64,000 bases of DNA from contig CAXBGS010000016.1 of the NCBI GenBank assembly GCA_963975425.1, positions 1 through 64,000 of the forward strand, given 5' to 3'. Source of the stretch: CAXBGS01 sp963975425. GTDB lineage: Bacteria > Planctomycetota > Planctomycetia > Pirellulales > Pirellulaceae. Position 1 is the stretch's first letter; each line of letters opens with the position of its first letter. Both the position numbers and the translations under genes were made by a program. The notes under the pieces were generated by a model. That model was not told the origin of the DNA and ran no database searches. It was given only the letters and a program-made list of their open reading frames with translations. Positions 16,321 to 26,148 of the stretch are shown here, in pieces.

Positions 16321-17172
16321 GTGTCAGATTCAAACATCGAGTCTTCGTTTTTCCTTCGTCACGAGTTCGCGATCCGTCGAATCCACTCGTTACTGGGAAT
16401 CATCCCACTCGGGCTGTACATGGTCGTTCACTTGACGACCAACGCCAGCCTGATCAACGGAACAGAGACGTTCCAGCGGGCGGTCTTTCTGATCCACAGT
16501 CCCGGCAAGTTACTGCCGCTGATCGAATGGGGATTCATCTTTTTGCCGCTGATTTTTCACGCCGGGGTGGGCGTATGGATCGCCAAGACGGGCCGGACCA
16601 ACAGCAGCCAATATCGATACAGCAGTAATCGCCGATACACGTGGCAGCGGTGGACCGGATTCATTGCCCTGGTCTATTTGTTCACTCACGTGTTGCATTT
16701 GCACGGCTGGTGGCACGCAGAGATTTGGCTCGAGACGATCCGCCCGCTCAAGCTTGGCGTGTTTCGCCCTTACAACGCCGCCAGTTCGTTGGTGTCGGCG
16801 ATGAACGGCGCCGCCGGATTTTTCTGGGCACCGTTTTATCTGATCGGTGTATTGAGTTGCGTTTATCACCTGGCCAACGGTTTATGGACTGCGGGCATCA
16901 CATGGGGCTTATGGATTTCGCCGGCGGCTCAAGCCCGAGCCACAAAGGTTTGCACGGCGATCGGCGTGTTGCTGGCGATCATCTCGGTGACCGCATGGTG
17001 GGCAGCCGTCGCACCGGGACCAAGCGATGTGCCCAGGATGCGAGCCGCCGAAGACCGCATGTACGCGATCGGCGTCGAAGCAGGATTGGTTGAAGACTTG
17101 CCAGAGAAACGCAGTGAACCGCTGACAAACGAACTTAGCAGCGAAGAGAACAGCGACGCGCCATCACCGTAA
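16321..17172 (+). CDS. sdhC: Succinate dehydrogenase cytochrome b subunit
   Basis: The 283-residue membrane anchor has five transmembrane segments, the type B di-haem form found with a single anchor subunit. Histidines suited to haem ligation lie in RRIHSLLG, MVVHLTTN, LIFHAGVG, LFTHVLHLH and CVYHLANG. It passes electrons between SdhB and the quinone pool. The start is a GTG at 16321. The C-terminal 40 residues form a hydrophilic tail. It is the first gene of sdhCAB, and the order C-A-B fits this type. Confidence 0.92.
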   Translation: MSDSNIESSFFLRHEFAIRRIHSLLGIIPLGLYMVVHLTTNASLINGTETFQRAVFLIHSPGKLLPLIEWGFIFLPLIFHAGVGVWIAKTGRTNSSQYRYSSNRRYTWQRWTGFIALVYLFTHVLHLHGWWHAEIWLETIRPLKLGVFRPYNAASSLVSAMNGAAGFFWAPFYLIGVLSCVYHLANGLWTAGITWGLWISPAAQARATKVCTAIGVLLAIISVTAWWAAVAPGPSDVPRMRAAEDRMYAIGVEAGLVEDLPEKRSEPLTNELSSEENSDAPSP

Positions 17173-17276
17173 AGGCAGAATCAACGTGCCCGGCTAAGTC
17201 GTCGTGACGGTCAAGTCACGGCGCTGTGGCAAAACATTTTTTAAAACACAACAGCAACAATAGTTTGGTTGGCATC

Positions 17277-19274
17277 ATGTCAGAGAAACGTGTCGTCGTC
17301 ATCGGCGGCGGCTTAGCAGGTCTTGCGTCGACAATGAAATTGGCCGAATTGGGCGTCAAGGTTGACCTGATCAGCCTGACCCCGGTCAAACGTTCCCACA
17401 GTGTTTGTGCCCAAGGCGGCATCAACAGCTGTAATGACCAAACCCGACAGCTCGGTGATGACGAGTGGAAACACTTCGACGATACGGTCTACGGTGGCGA
17501 CTTTTTGAACCATCAACCGCCCGTCAAGGAAATGGCATTCTGGGCGCCCAAGGTCATCGACTTGATGGACCGACTGGGCGTTCCCTTTAACCGAACCGTC
17601 GAAGGGTTCATTGACCGGCGGCGATTCGGTGGCACGTTGTACAAGCGGACCGCGTTTGCCGGGGCGACCACCGGACAGCAATTGCTATATGCACTGGACG
17701 AACAAGTCCGGCGCTGCGAGGCAGAAGGTTCGGTACGTAAATTCGAGTTCTGGGATTTCCTGGCGCCGATGAAAGACGACGAGGGCCGTTGCTGTGGCGT
17801 CGTCGCACAGGACATGGTTTCGATGGAAATCCGATCGTTCCCTGCCGATGCCGTGGTCGTTGCCACGGGTGGCTGTGGATTGGTGTACGGCCGCAGCACG
17901 ATGAGTGTGTTCTGCACCGGAAGCGCGGCAAGTCGGTGTTTTCAAGCTGGCGCGAAATACGCCAACGGCGAGTTCATTCAAGTTCACCCGACGGCGATTC
18001 CCGGCAGCGACAAGCTGCGTTTGATGAGCGAATCGGCTCGCGGCGAAGGCGGCCGCGTCTGGGTGCCACGCAAGCCACAGGACCCACGTCCGCCACGGTC
18101 GATCCCCGACAACGAGCGGTATTATTTCCTCGAAGAACGCTATCCCGAGTACGGCAACCTGGTTCCGCGCGACATCGCGACTCGCGAGATCTTTGACATC
18201 TGCGTCAATGATGGGCTGAGCATCGAATCCGATCGCATGGCCGTCTATCTCGACCTGACCCACATCCCCAAAGCGGAACTGGATCGAAAACTGGGCGGGA
18301 TTCTGGAAATCTATGAGAAATTCCAAGGCGTGGATCCACGTATCGAACCAATGCGAATCTTCCCCGCGGTTCACTACAGCATGGGCGGATTGTGGGCCGA
18401 CTATGTGCGCAGTGACGATGGAGGACTGCAAGCCGGTGCGCCACGTAATCACATGACGCATATCGAAGGCCTGTATGCGATTGGTGAATGCGATTACCAC
18501 TATCACGGCGCCAATCGACTGGGTGCCAACTCATTGCTTTCGTGCATCTTCACCGGCTTGTTCACCGGACCATCGATTGTCAATTACATGTCGTCGCTGT
18601 CCCGCGGACACGCCGAATTGCCGCAATCGATCCAAGACGGTGCCGTCGCGGCCGAGCAGTCTCGACACGATGCGTTGCTGAAAGGCAGTGACCAGAATGA
18701 CGAGAATCCTTACTTGGTCCACCAGGAACTTGGCGACATCATGACCCGCGTCGCCACCGTCGTCCGGCGAAACGATCAATTGACCGATGCCATCACCAAG
18801 GTGAATGATCTGCACGAGCGGGCAATGCGAGTCAGCTTGTCCGATACGGGAAGCTGGACAAACCAAAATGTGATCTTTGCGAAATCCGTCCAAGACATGT
18901 TCCCGCTGGCGAAAACCATTTTGAAGGGAGCTTTGCAGCGTGACGAATGCCGCGGCGCCCACTTCAAGCCGGATTTCCAAAAACCAGCGTTAACGGCGGA
19001 TGACCCTGCCGAACGACGTCGACAAGCCGAACAATGGTGCGACGAGTTTGAAAAGAACAACGAAAAATACCTGAAGTCGACGGTTGCGACGTGGAACCAT
19101 CAAACGTCGTCGCCCGATATCGAATACGAATCCGTCGATACGTCGTTGATTCCACCGCGGCCAAGACTGTACGGACTGGTTGGTGGTGACATCATCGAAG
19201 AAGTATGGAACGAACGGGCAGCTGCAAAGCAACAAGCTGCGGGGAACCAACCGTCTGCCCAACCCGTCTCGTAA
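17277..19274 (+). CDS. sdhA: Succinate dehydrogenase flavoprotein subunit
   Basis: This subunit oxidises succinate to fumarate using covalently bound FAD. The 665-residue product from the ATG at 17277 starts with the FAD-binding Rossmann motif VVVIGGGLAGLAS. HSVCAQGG holds the histidine that binds FAD covalently, and FIQVHPTAIPGSDKLRLMSE and SARGEGGRVW hold the active-site region. HYSMGGLWADY and GANRLGANSLLSC are further family signatures. An upstream GTG at 17226 would add 17 residues before the motif and is less likely. It is followed at about 100 bases by sdhB. Confidence 0.95.
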   Translation: MSEKRVVVIGGGLAGLASTMKLAELGVKVDLISLTPVKRSHSVCAQGGINSCNDQTRQLGDDEWKHFDDTVYGGDFLNHQPPVKEMAFWAPKVIDLMDRLGVPFNRTVEGFIDRRRFGGTLYKRTAFAGATTGQQLLYALDEQVRRCEAEGSVRKFEFWDFLAPMKDDEGRCCGVVAQDMVSMEIRSFPADAVVVATGGCGLVYGRSTMSVFCTGSAASRCFQAGAKYANGEFIQVHPTAIPGSDKLRLMSESARGEGGRVWVPRKPQDPRPPRSIPDNERYYFLEERYPEYGNLVPRDIATREIFDICVNDGLSIESDRMAVYLDLTHIPKAELDRKLGGILEIYEKFQGVDPRIEPMRIFPAVHYSMGGLWADYVRSDDGGLQAGAPRNHMTHIEGLYAIGECDYHYHGANRLGANSLLSCIFTGLFTGPSIVNYMSSLSRGHAELPQSIQDGAVAAEQSRHDALLKGSDQNDENPYLVHQELGDIMTRVATVVRRNDQLTDAITKVNDLHERAMRVSLSDTGSWTNQNVIFAKSVQDMFPLAKTILKGALQRDECRGAHFKPDFQKPALTADDPAERRRQAEQWCDEFEKNNEKYLKSTVATWNHQTSSPDIEYESVDTSLIPPRPRLYGLVGGDIIEEVWNERAAAKQQAAGNQPSAQPVS

Positions 19275-19369
19275 CACGACTACCCATTAGCGTCTGTTAG
19301 CGAGCGTGCCGGTGCTCAGCCGCCAAGCCACGCGTGAATCGACGTAACAATAGTAATTGAGATCTGATC

Positions 19370-20224
19370 ATGATTGCCGCTGAGTCCGACCTGACATCAC
19401 GCCCCGAAACGATCAACGTGCGGGTACGCCGCCAAGACGGTCCACAACAGGAACCGTACTGGGAACTGCATAAGATCAAGTATGAACCCGAACTCAATGT
19501 CATCAGCATCCTGCAAAGGATCGCTGCACAAGCCACCAATAGCGATGGCCGCCGGGTCAATCCGGTCGCGTGGGATTGTGGGTGCCTGGAAGAGGTCTGC
19601 GGTTCATGCACGATGCAGATCAACGGTCGTGTCCGTCAAAGCTGCAGCGCCTTGGTCGACCGACTGCTGGCGGAAAACCCAGACGAGATCGTGCTGGAAC
19701 CGATGAGCAAGTTTCCGGTCGTCCGCGACTTGGTCGTCGATCGCTCGCGGTTGTTCCACGCGCTCGAGCGAGTCAAAGCCTGGGTGCCGGTCGACAGCTA
19801 TTACAACATGGGCCCCGGCGAACGCCAGCTTCGCGAGACACAGGAACAGAATTACCCGCTGAGCCAGTGCATGAGTTGTGGATGTTGTATGGAGGCGTGC
19901 CCGCAGTACACCAAGATCGAACTGCAGCAAAAGCCCGACGAATCCGACGAAGCGTTCGAGCAGCGAAAAGAACAGGCCTATGACGAAGCGTTCGTGGGGC
20001 CTCATGCGATTTCCCAGGCCATGCTATTCAACAACCACCCGACAGGGAAGGTATTGAAGTCCGAGCGGATGGACGCTTTGACCAGCCCTGGCGGCATCCA
20101 GGCCTGCGGAAACGCCCAAAATTGCGTCGCGGTCTGCCCCAAGGAAATCCCATTGACGACATCGATTGCCCGTGCTGGACGGGCCGCAACGGTGCATGTG
20201 ATCAAAAAATGGTTTGACCGTTAG
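19370..20224 (+). CDS. sdhB: Succinate dehydrogenase iron-sulfur subunit
   Basis: The 284-residue subunit carries electrons from SdhA to the membrane anchor. The [2Fe-2S] ligands lie in CGCLEEVCGSC with a later Cys in RVRQSC. The [4Fe-4S] ligands lie in CMSCGCCMEACP, and the third cluster uses CGNAQNCVAVCPKEIPL. An insertion of about 20 residues rich in E and K (IELQQKPDESDEAFEQRK) after the second cluster motif is longer than in the enterobacterial protein. It is the last gene of sdhCAB; the next gene, pstS, starts 170 bases downstream behind its own control region. Confidence 0.95.
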   Translation: MIAAESDLTSRPETINVRVRRQDGPQQEPYWELHKIKYEPELNVISILQRIAAQATNSDGRRVNPVAWDCGCLEEVCGSCTMQINGRVRQSCSALVDRLLAENPDEIVLEPMSKFPVVRDLVVDRSRLFHALERVKAWVPVDSYYNMGPGERQLRETQEQNYPLSQCMSCGCCMEACPQYTKIELQQKPDESDEAFEQRKEQAYDEAFVGPHAISQAMLFNNHPTGKVLKSERMDALTSPGGIQACGNAQNCVAVCPKEIPLTTSIARAGRAATVHVIKKWFDR

Positions 20225-20271
20225 GAAAACTTCTCCGATCGCACCGCCCTTGCCATGCCGGGCCTCGCGTC

Positions 20272-20293
20272 TTCATGAAATCTTCACGGCATG
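20272..20293 (+). promoter_or_regulatory. Candidate PHO box upstream of pstS
   Basis: TTCATGAAATC and TTCACGGCATG are two 11-base units in direct repeat, about 100 bases before the pstS start. The 11-base period matches known PhoB binding sites, and a very similar pair precedes the PhoB-like gene (48733-48754). Binding is an inference. Confidence 0.4.
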
Positions 20294-20394
20294 TTATCCG
20301 CATTAAGACTCGTCGAATTGTGGTCTCGCTGCTAGTTTCTTCGCATCAGACCAACTTCTTAACAATTCACACTCTCGATACCGGATACGGGATC

Positions 20395-21417
20395 ATGAAA
20401 CGCTTTTTTGGGACTTTATTCACCACAAGCATTTTGGCTTTCTCGATGAGCCTGGGGCTCGTCGCAGACGCTCAAGTCAATTTGCAGTTGCAGGGTAAAG
20501 TCGACATCGACGGCAGCAGTACCGTCTACCCGATCAGCGAAGCGGCCGCCGCCAGCTTTACCAAGAAATTCCCCAACGTGAACGTCAATGTCGGCGTCTC
20601 GGGCACCGGTGGCGGATTCAAACGGTTCACCACGGGCGCGACGGATATCTCGGACGCATCGCGGCCGATCAAGGACAGCGAGTTCGCAGCGGCCAAGGCG
20701 GCCGGCGTTGCCTTTTACGAATTGCCCGTCGCCTACGACGGATTGACCATCGTGGTGCACAAGGACAACGACTGGGTCGATCACCTGACCGTCGACGAGA
20801 TCAAGAAAATCTTCAACGCTGAAACGGCGGCGAAATCCTGGTCAGCCGTCCGCGCAGGATGGCCCGACAACGAGATCAAAATCTTCGCACCGGGAACCGA
20901 CTCGGGGACGTTCGACTATTTCAAAGAAGTCGTCGCCGGCAAAGAAGGCTCACTGCGTGATGACATGAGCACCAGTGAAGACGACAACGTCTTGGTCACC
21001 GGTGTTTCGGGGTCGCCCAACGCGATCGGTTTCTTTGGCGTCGCGTACTACGAAGAGAACAAGGAAAAGCTAAAGGCCGTCCCCGTTGTGAATCCTGAAT
21101 TAGGGCAACCGGTTTCGCCTACCTCAGTGACGATCGAAAACGGCACATACGCTCCGTTCAGCCGCCCGCTGTTTATCTACGTGAACGCAAAGTCGTTGCG
21201 TCGCCCCGAAGTCAAACAGTTCGTGACGTTCTATATCACCAACGCGGCCTTGATGGCCAAGCAAACCGGCTATGTCGCATTGCCACCGTCGATCTATCAA
21301 GAAGTGACGGATCGTTGCCGCAAACGCAAGGTCGGGACTCATTACTTGACGCCTGAGCATAACAAGCGATCCGGCCCGGTCACGGAAGTCTATAAAGCCG
21401 AAAACTTGGTCAACTAG
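20395..21417 (+). CDS. pstS: Phosphate ABC transporter substrate-binding protein
   Basis: This exported protein binds phosphate and hands it to PstCA. From the ATG at 20395 the product has 340 residues with a signal peptide (cleaved near VADAQ). The phosphate-binding fold is shown by DGSSTVYPISEAAA, GVSGTGGGFKRFTTGATDISDASRPI and the later PGTDSGTFDYFKE. An upstream in-frame start at 20275 would put 40 poorly fitting residues before the signal. It is the first gene of pstSCAB-phoU. Confidence 0.94.
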   Translation: MKRFFGTLFTTSILAFSMSLGLVADAQVNLQLQGKVDIDGSSTVYPISEAAAASFTKKFPNVNVNVGVSGTGGGFKRFTTGATDISDASRPIKDSEFAAAKAAGVAFYELPVAYDGLTIVVHKDNDWVDHLTVDEIKKIFNAETAAKSWSAVRAGWPDNEIKIFAPGTDSGTFDYFKEVVAGKEGSLRDDMSTSEDDNVLVTGVSGSPNAIGFFGVAYYEENKEKLKAVPVVNPELGQPVSPTSVTIENGTYAPFSRPLFIYVNAKSLRRPEVKQFVTFYITNAALMAKQTGYVALPPSIYQEVTDRCRKRKVGTHYLTPEHNKRSGPVTEVYKAENLVN

Positions 21418-21439
21418 TTCACCGCGAGCGGATTGTTTT

Positions 21440-22417
21440 ATGTCGACCGCGCCCACGAGTGTGACCGATTCTCAAAATCTGGATGACCGCGCCCGAGAAA
21501 TTCTCGGTGGCGCGCGTCGTTCACTGGCCGCGGTGCGCGCCCGCGAGGTCGCCATTTACGGATTGTTGATCGCGTCGGGATTGTTTTCGCTGCTAGTGAC
21601 CGCTGCAATTGTCGGCGTGTTGTTCACCGAAACACTTAATTTCTTTCGCGCCGACGAAGTCACCGTCAGCAATTTCTTGGGTTCGGCCAAGTGGAACCCG
21701 CTGCTGGGCAGCGAAAAGAGTTTCGGTATTTGGGCATTGGTCAGCGGCACGCTGCTGGTCACCGCCGTCGCGATGGCCATCGCCTTGCCACTGGGGCTAG
21801 TGACCGCGGTGTACTTGAGTGAGTATGCACCGGCACGTGTGCGAGGCGTGTTGAAGCCGTTGTTGGAAATCCTGGCGGGTGTTCCGACGGTGGTTTACGG
21901 TTTTTTCGCCTTGATGACGATCACACCCTGGCTGCAGTGGATGAACAGCGATGTCAACGTTTTCAACGCCCTGAGCGGCGGGATCGCGGTGGGCATCCTG
22001 TGCTTGCCGACGGTTTGCTCGTTAGCCGAAGACGCGTTGCAAGCCGTGCCTCGTTCTCTGCGAGACGCCGCTTACGGCCTAGGCGGGACACGATTTGACG
22101 CCACGATTAAAGTCATTTTGCCCGCTGCAACCAGCGGTATCGTCAGCGCGTTTTTATTGGCCATCGCTCGCGCGATCGGTGAAACAATGATCGTCGCAAT
22201 TGCCTGTGGCAGCCGTCCTCAGGTGACAGCCGACCCCCGGGATGAAATTCAGACGATGACGGGTTTCATGGTCCAAATGGCCGGCGGTGACGTCTCTAAC
22301 TTTGGAACTGAATATTATTCGATGTATGCCGTCGCCTTCTCGCTATTCATGATTACCCTGTCGCTGACCATGGTTGGCAATCTTGTCCGATTCCGTTTTC
22401 GCGAGACTTACGAATGA
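21440..22417 (+). CDS. pstC: Phosphate ABC transporter permease PstC
   Basis: This 325-residue inner-membrane permease has six hydrophobic segments. The cytoplasmic coupling loop (EAA motif) reads EDALQAVPRSLRDAAYGLG, which contacts PstB, and ILAGVPTVVYGFFAL is typical of PstC. It starts 23 bases after pstS and overlaps pstA by four bases (ATGA), so the two permeases are made together. Confidence 0.94.
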   Translation: MSTAPTSVTDSQNLDDRAREILGGARRSLAAVRAREVAIYGLLIASGLFSLLVTAAIVGVLFTETLNFFRADEVTVSNFLGSAKWNPLLGSEKSFGIWALVSGTLLVTAVAMAIALPLGLVTAVYLSEYAPARVRGVLKPLLEILAGVPTVVYGFFALMTITPWLQWMNSDVNVFNALSGGIAVGILCLPTVCSLAEDALQAVPRSLRDAAYGLGGTRFDATIKVILPAATSGIVSAFLLAIARAIGETMIVAIACGSRPQVTADPRDEIQTMTGFMVQMAGGDVSNFGTEYYSMYAVAFSLFMITLSLTMVGNLVRFRFRETYE

Positions 22418-23754
22418 GCGATTCGGACGACCAACACGTCAACCATGATGGCCCGCATCACAACGACGGCACCCAGAATAACGCCCCGAACCCAGGTGAG
22501 ACTCATTTGTCGGTCGCCGACGAATCGCCGGCGAGTTCGGCCAGTTTGCGTGGCAGCGAAAGCCGGTATTTGACCGACAAACTGTTTCGGATGCTGTGCG
22601 TCATGACGGCAGTCGTGTCGGTGATGGTGCTGGTGTTTCTGATCGCGTCGATTATCTCTCAAGGATCGGATTCGCTCTCTTGGACGTTGCTGACCAGCAG
22701 CCCTGAACCGGTTCCCGAGGAAGCAGGTATCCGTCCGGCGATCTTTGGCACCATTTGGGTTTGCACGCTGTGCAGCTTGATGTCCCTGCCGCTGGGGATT
22801 GGCACTGCGATCTTGCTGGAAGAGTTCAAACCACGATCGAAGGTTGCCGCGTGGCTCTACAGCATCGTTCAACTGAACATCAGCAATCTGGCCGGAGTGC
22901 CCAGTGTTGTGTACGGCATCCTTGGACTGACCGCGTTTGTGTCCATGTTCAATCTGTTTGACCAGCCCAAGCAGCCGGGCGGGTCAAGCTATGAGCTGGG
23001 CGTGACGTACTTTGATCAATTTTTTAGCGAAGGTGCGATCGCGTTGCTGATTCCGGTCGATGACGTCGATGCACCTATCTCGACACCCACAAAGGGAATG
23101 ACAGCGTATACGTTCCCTTTTGATGATCAGGGAAACGTCGAAATCGACTACGACAATCTGGTGCCGACCAAGGTCAATGTTATCGGGTTTGATGACCCCT
23201 ATCCCGAAGACGATGAAACGATGGCGGTGACGCTGTTTGACGATAGCGAAGCCGGCCGGATCAGCCAAAAGTCGTGGTACTATTTTCGTCTGCCCTTCGG
23301 GCGAGGTGTACTCGCGGGCGCGCTGACACTGATGCTGGTGGTCCTGCCGGTGATCATTATTAGCTCACAGGAAGCTTTGCGAGCGGTGCCTGCCTCCCTG
23401 CGAGCCGGGGCCCATGGACTCGGCGCGACCCCCTGGCAGGTTGTTTGGAACGTCACGTTACCTGCAGCGATTCCGGGGATCATGACGGGGTCCATCCTGG
23501 CGATGAGCCGCGCGATTGGCGAAACCGCACCGATTTTGATCATTGCGGGCATCGTTTATATCCGAAATGCGCCACAGCACATCATGGATGACTTCACCGT
23601 CATGCCGCTGCAGATCTACAATTGGATCAGCCGTCCGCAAGAAGAATTTCACTCGATTGCCGCAGCAGCGATCATCGTGTTGCTGGCCGTTTTACTGTTG
23701 TTCAATGGGTTGGCTGTTCTGATCCGACATAAATTGCAACGACCACTAAGTTAA
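22414..23754 (+). CDS. pstA: Phosphate ABC transporter permease PstA with a large extra loop
   Basis: This is the second permease of the phosphate transporter, 446 residues against about 280-300 in most bacteria. Two additions explain the length. One is a hydrophilic N-terminal extension of about 50 residues, rich in His, Asp and Asn. The other is an acidic loop of about 100 residues between FNLFDQ (about 175) and WYYFRLPFGRG (about 290). The coupling loop QEALRAVPASLRAGAHGLG and AGVPSVVYGILGL are as in the family. The loop probably faces the periplasm, where it may contact PstS. Confidence 0.92.
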   Translation: MSDSDDQHVNHDGPHHNDGTQNNAPNPGETHLSVADESPASSASLRGSESRYLTDKLFRMLCVMTAVVSVMVLVFLIASIISQGSDSLSWTLLTSSPEPVPEEAGIRPAIFGTIWVCTLCSLMSLPLGIGTAILLEEFKPRSKVAAWLYSIVQLNISNLAGVPSVVYGILGLTAFVSMFNLFDQPKQPGGSSYELGVTYFDQFFSEGAIALLIPVDDVDAPISTPTKGMTAYTFPFDDQGNVEIDYDNLVPTKVNVIGFDDPYPEDDETMAVTLFDDSEAGRISQKSWYYFRLPFGRGVLAGALTLMLVVLPVIIISSQEALRAVPASLRAGAHGLGATPWQVVWNVTLPAAIPGIMTGSILAMSRAIGETAPILIIAGIVYIRNAPQHIMDDFTVMPLQIYNWISRPQEEFHSIAAAAIIVLLAVLLLFNGLAVLIRHKLQRPLS

Positions 23755-23932
23755 TGAATCTACGAAAGATCGATCACCGCAAATTATTTTGCTCTCTCCG
23801 TTTCATTCACTAGCCGAATCGGATGGCTGCCTTCGATTTCGTTCCGCCACGAACCCGCCCCCTTGTTCCCCAATTACTAGTCGTCGAGCGACGTAAGACG
23901 AGTTTTCATCCGGATGACATTTAGAGAGTTTC

Positions 23933-24772
23933 ATGACCCGAGTGATATCGGCCCAACCGAAGTTGCTTTCACCCCAGAATCGATCCATGGCTGATTCTGC
24001 ACCGTCGGAAACACCGGACGAACCGGCCATCGAGGTGAATAACTTGAACGCATGGTATGGCGACTTCCAAGCCTTGCATGCGATCAACCTTTCAATCCCC
24101 AAGAACAGGGTCACGGCATTCATCGGTCCCAGTGGTTGCGGCAAGAGCACGCTGCTGCGTTGGATCAACCGAATGAACGACACAATCTTGACAGCGCGAG
24201 CCACCGGCACGCTGCAACTCGGTGACCTCAATTTGCTGGCCAAGTCCACCGATGTCGTCGACCTTCGTCGGCGCGTCGGCATCGTGTTCCAAAAACCGAA
24301 CCCGTTTCCCAAAAGCATTTACGAAAACGTCGCGTTCGGGCCTCGCCTGCACATGAAGCTTCGTAAGAGCGAACTGGACGACTTGGTGCAGTGGTCGCTA
24401 CAAAAAGCGGCCGTCTGGGATGAAGTCAAGGACCGACTGCACGCGCCGGCACTGGGATTGTCCGGTGGGCAACAACAAAGACTGTGTATCGCTCGCGCCA
24501 TCGCGGTCGGCCCCGAGGTCCTGTTGATGGACGAACCGTGCAGTGCCTTGGATCCCGGCAGCACGCTGTCGATCGAAGATTTGATTTTCGAATTGCGTCG
24601 GCAGTACACGATTGTGATCGTCACGCACAACATGCAACAAGCATCACGATGCAGTGACCAAACGGCTTTCTTCTTTGAAGGAGCCGTGGTCGAGGCCGGT
24701 GACACCGAACGACTGTTTACGAACCCACGCGAGAAAAAGACAGAAGACTACGTGCGTGGTAAATTCGGCTGA
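23933..24772 (+). CDS. pstB: Phosphate ABC transporter ATP-binding protein
   Basis: This 279-residue ATPase powers phosphate import. Walker A is GPSGCGKST, the signature is LSGGQQQRLCIARA, and Walker B is VLLMDEPCSALDP, followed by the H-loop in VTHNMQQA. The ATG at 23933 has AGAG six bases before it; an ATG at 23987 is an alternative start nearer to the usual family start. It is separated from pstA by 180 bases. Confidence 0.94.
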   Translation: MTRVISAQPKLLSPQNRSMADSAPSETPDEPAIEVNNLNAWYGDFQALHAINLSIPKNRVTAFIGPSGCGKSTLLRWINRMNDTILTARATGTLQLGDLNLLAKSTDVVDLRRRVGIVFQKPNPFPKSIYENVAFGPRLHMKLRKSELDDLVQWSLQKAAVWDEVKDRLHAPALGLSGGQQQRLCIARAIAVGPEVLLMDEPCSALDPGSTLSIEDLIFELRRQYTIVIVTHNMQQASRCSDQTAFFFEGAVVEAGDTERLFTNPREKKTEDYVRGKFG

Positions 24773-25054
24773 GCTTCGAATCTTGGCATCCACAAGCGAC
24801 GTTTCGCAGAGGACACGACCAAGTCGTGCACTCAATTCGCATGTCTCGCCGCGGACGCAACATCGCCTACCGAGGCAGCATTCCCGACACCCAGGGCCGG
24901 TGTCGTCCATCGTCGCGACGCGCTCATGGCAGACGCGTACTGATAGAATCCAAATCAAAGTCCCATCCTGTCTCGTCCAGCAAAACGTAATCGATGGCCG
25001 ATGCGTTAGTCTTAGGATCCCGCGTTCGAATTTTACTCCACACGGTTTTCGCCA
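24773..25054. other. pstB-phoU spacer
   Basis: About 280 bases without a supported gene. No clear terminator or PHO-box-like repeat was seen. Confidence 0.4.
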
Positions 25055-25723
25055 ATGTCAAAACACTTAGAACGCGAACTGGAACAAATTCGTGCTGATC
25101 TGGTCGATCAATTCGGATTGGTCGAACAGATGCTGCAATTGGCGGTACGGGCGCTGATGGAACGCCGTGCCGAATTTGTGAGTCAAGTGATCGACACCGA
25201 TTCGAAGGTTGACCAGGGCGATCTTCGAATTGAAGAAGAATGCATGAAAATCTTGGCGCTGCACCAGCCCGTGGCGACGGATTTGCGATGGTTGATCACG
25301 GTCGTCAAAGTCAACAGCGAAATCGAGCGGATGGCCGACTTGGCATGCAACGTCGCCGAAAGAGCCAAGTCACTCGACTTGTTTCCGCTCTTTCCGATCC
25401 CCGAAGAAATGCGAGAAATGTCCGTCGCCGCGACCGACATGGTGCGGCGGGCACTGGACTCGTTTATCGAGGGTGATGCCGGCAAAGCCGCCGATGTGAT
25501 CCGCAGCGACGAGCTGGTCGATACGCTAAACCGAGTCATCATTGATCAGTTGCATGAGATCATGAAAGACGATCCCGAGCAAATCGAACCGGCCGTCCAT
25601 TGCTTTAGCGCGTCACGGCACTTGGAACGTATCGGCGATCTGGCCGAGAACATTTCCGAAGAAGTCATCTATCTGGTTGATGGCGAAATCGTTCGCCACC
25701 AACACAACCTCTTTATCGATTAA
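25055..25723 (+). CDS. phoU: Phosphate signalling/transport regulator PhoU
   Basis: The 222-residue all-helical protein has two PhoU repeats. DTDSKVDQGDLRIEEECMKI with LALHQPVATDLR forms the first, and CFSASRHLERIGDLAENI the second; E/D-xx-D metal-binding patterns typical of the family are visible in both. It links transporter activity to the PhoR-PhoB regulators and dampens uptake when phosphate is plentiful. Its last four bases overlap the 3' end of the convergent Rieske gene. Confidence 0.92.
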   Translation: MSKHLERELEQIRADLVDQFGLVEQMLQLAVRALMERRAEFVSQVIDTDSKVDQGDLRIEEECMKILALHQPVATDLRWLITVVKVNSEIERMADLACNVAERAKSLDLFPLFPIPEEMREMSVAATDMVRRALDSFIEGDAGKAADVIRSDELVDTLNRVIIDQLHEIMKDDPEQIEPAVHCFSASRHLERIGDLAENISEEVIYLVDGEIVRHQHNLFID

Positions 25724-26148
25724 GCGTCTTCACGACCCGATTCTTCACGACCCGAATCATCGCGCCCCGAATCATCACGACCGGGGTGATCGACGACCAT
25801 TGCGATTTCTAGACGTCCGTGCCGCTGGCGAACTGGATAGGTTTGCTGCAGCGGTTGCCGGTTGATCGTTTGAATCCCGGTAGCCAGCTCATATTGCCAG
25901 CCGTGCCAGGGACAGGTCACACAACCGTCCTGGACGACGCCCTCGGCAATCGGGCCACCCTGATGGGCGCACATTCCGTCCACGGCAAACAAGCCGTCTT
26001 CGGTGCGAAAAATCGCGATGACTTGCCCGTCGATCAGGACTTCGATCGCCCCGTGATTGCCAAGTCCCGATGCCTCAGTTTCTTCCGCTGCGGACGTTCG
26101 CGCTGCAATCGCATCGGCCGGGCCGGCATCCTTCCACTGCCTGTTCAT
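25720..26148 (-). CDS. Small Rieske [2Fe-2S] protein with repeated acidic tail
   Basis: The 142-residue protein has a single Rieske domain. The ligands are in CAHQGGPIAEG and CPWHGWQYEL (C-x-H and C-x2-H), and the spacing fits the soluble NirD/BphF-like ferredoxin group. It is likely an electron carrier for an oxygenase or reductase not found nearby. The tail (about 120-142) consists of four near-copies of a five-residue unit, GRDDS/GREES, encoded by an imperfect 15-base tandem repeat. The gene ends head-on against phoU with a four-base overlap. Confidence 0.88.
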   Translation of the reverse strand: MNRQWKDAGPADAIAARTSAAEETEASGLGNHGAIEVLIDGQVIAIFRTEDGLFAVDGMCAHQGGPIAEGVVQDGCVTCPWHGWQYELATGIQTINRQPLQQTYPVRQRHGRLEIAMVVDHPGRDDSGRDDSGREESGREDA

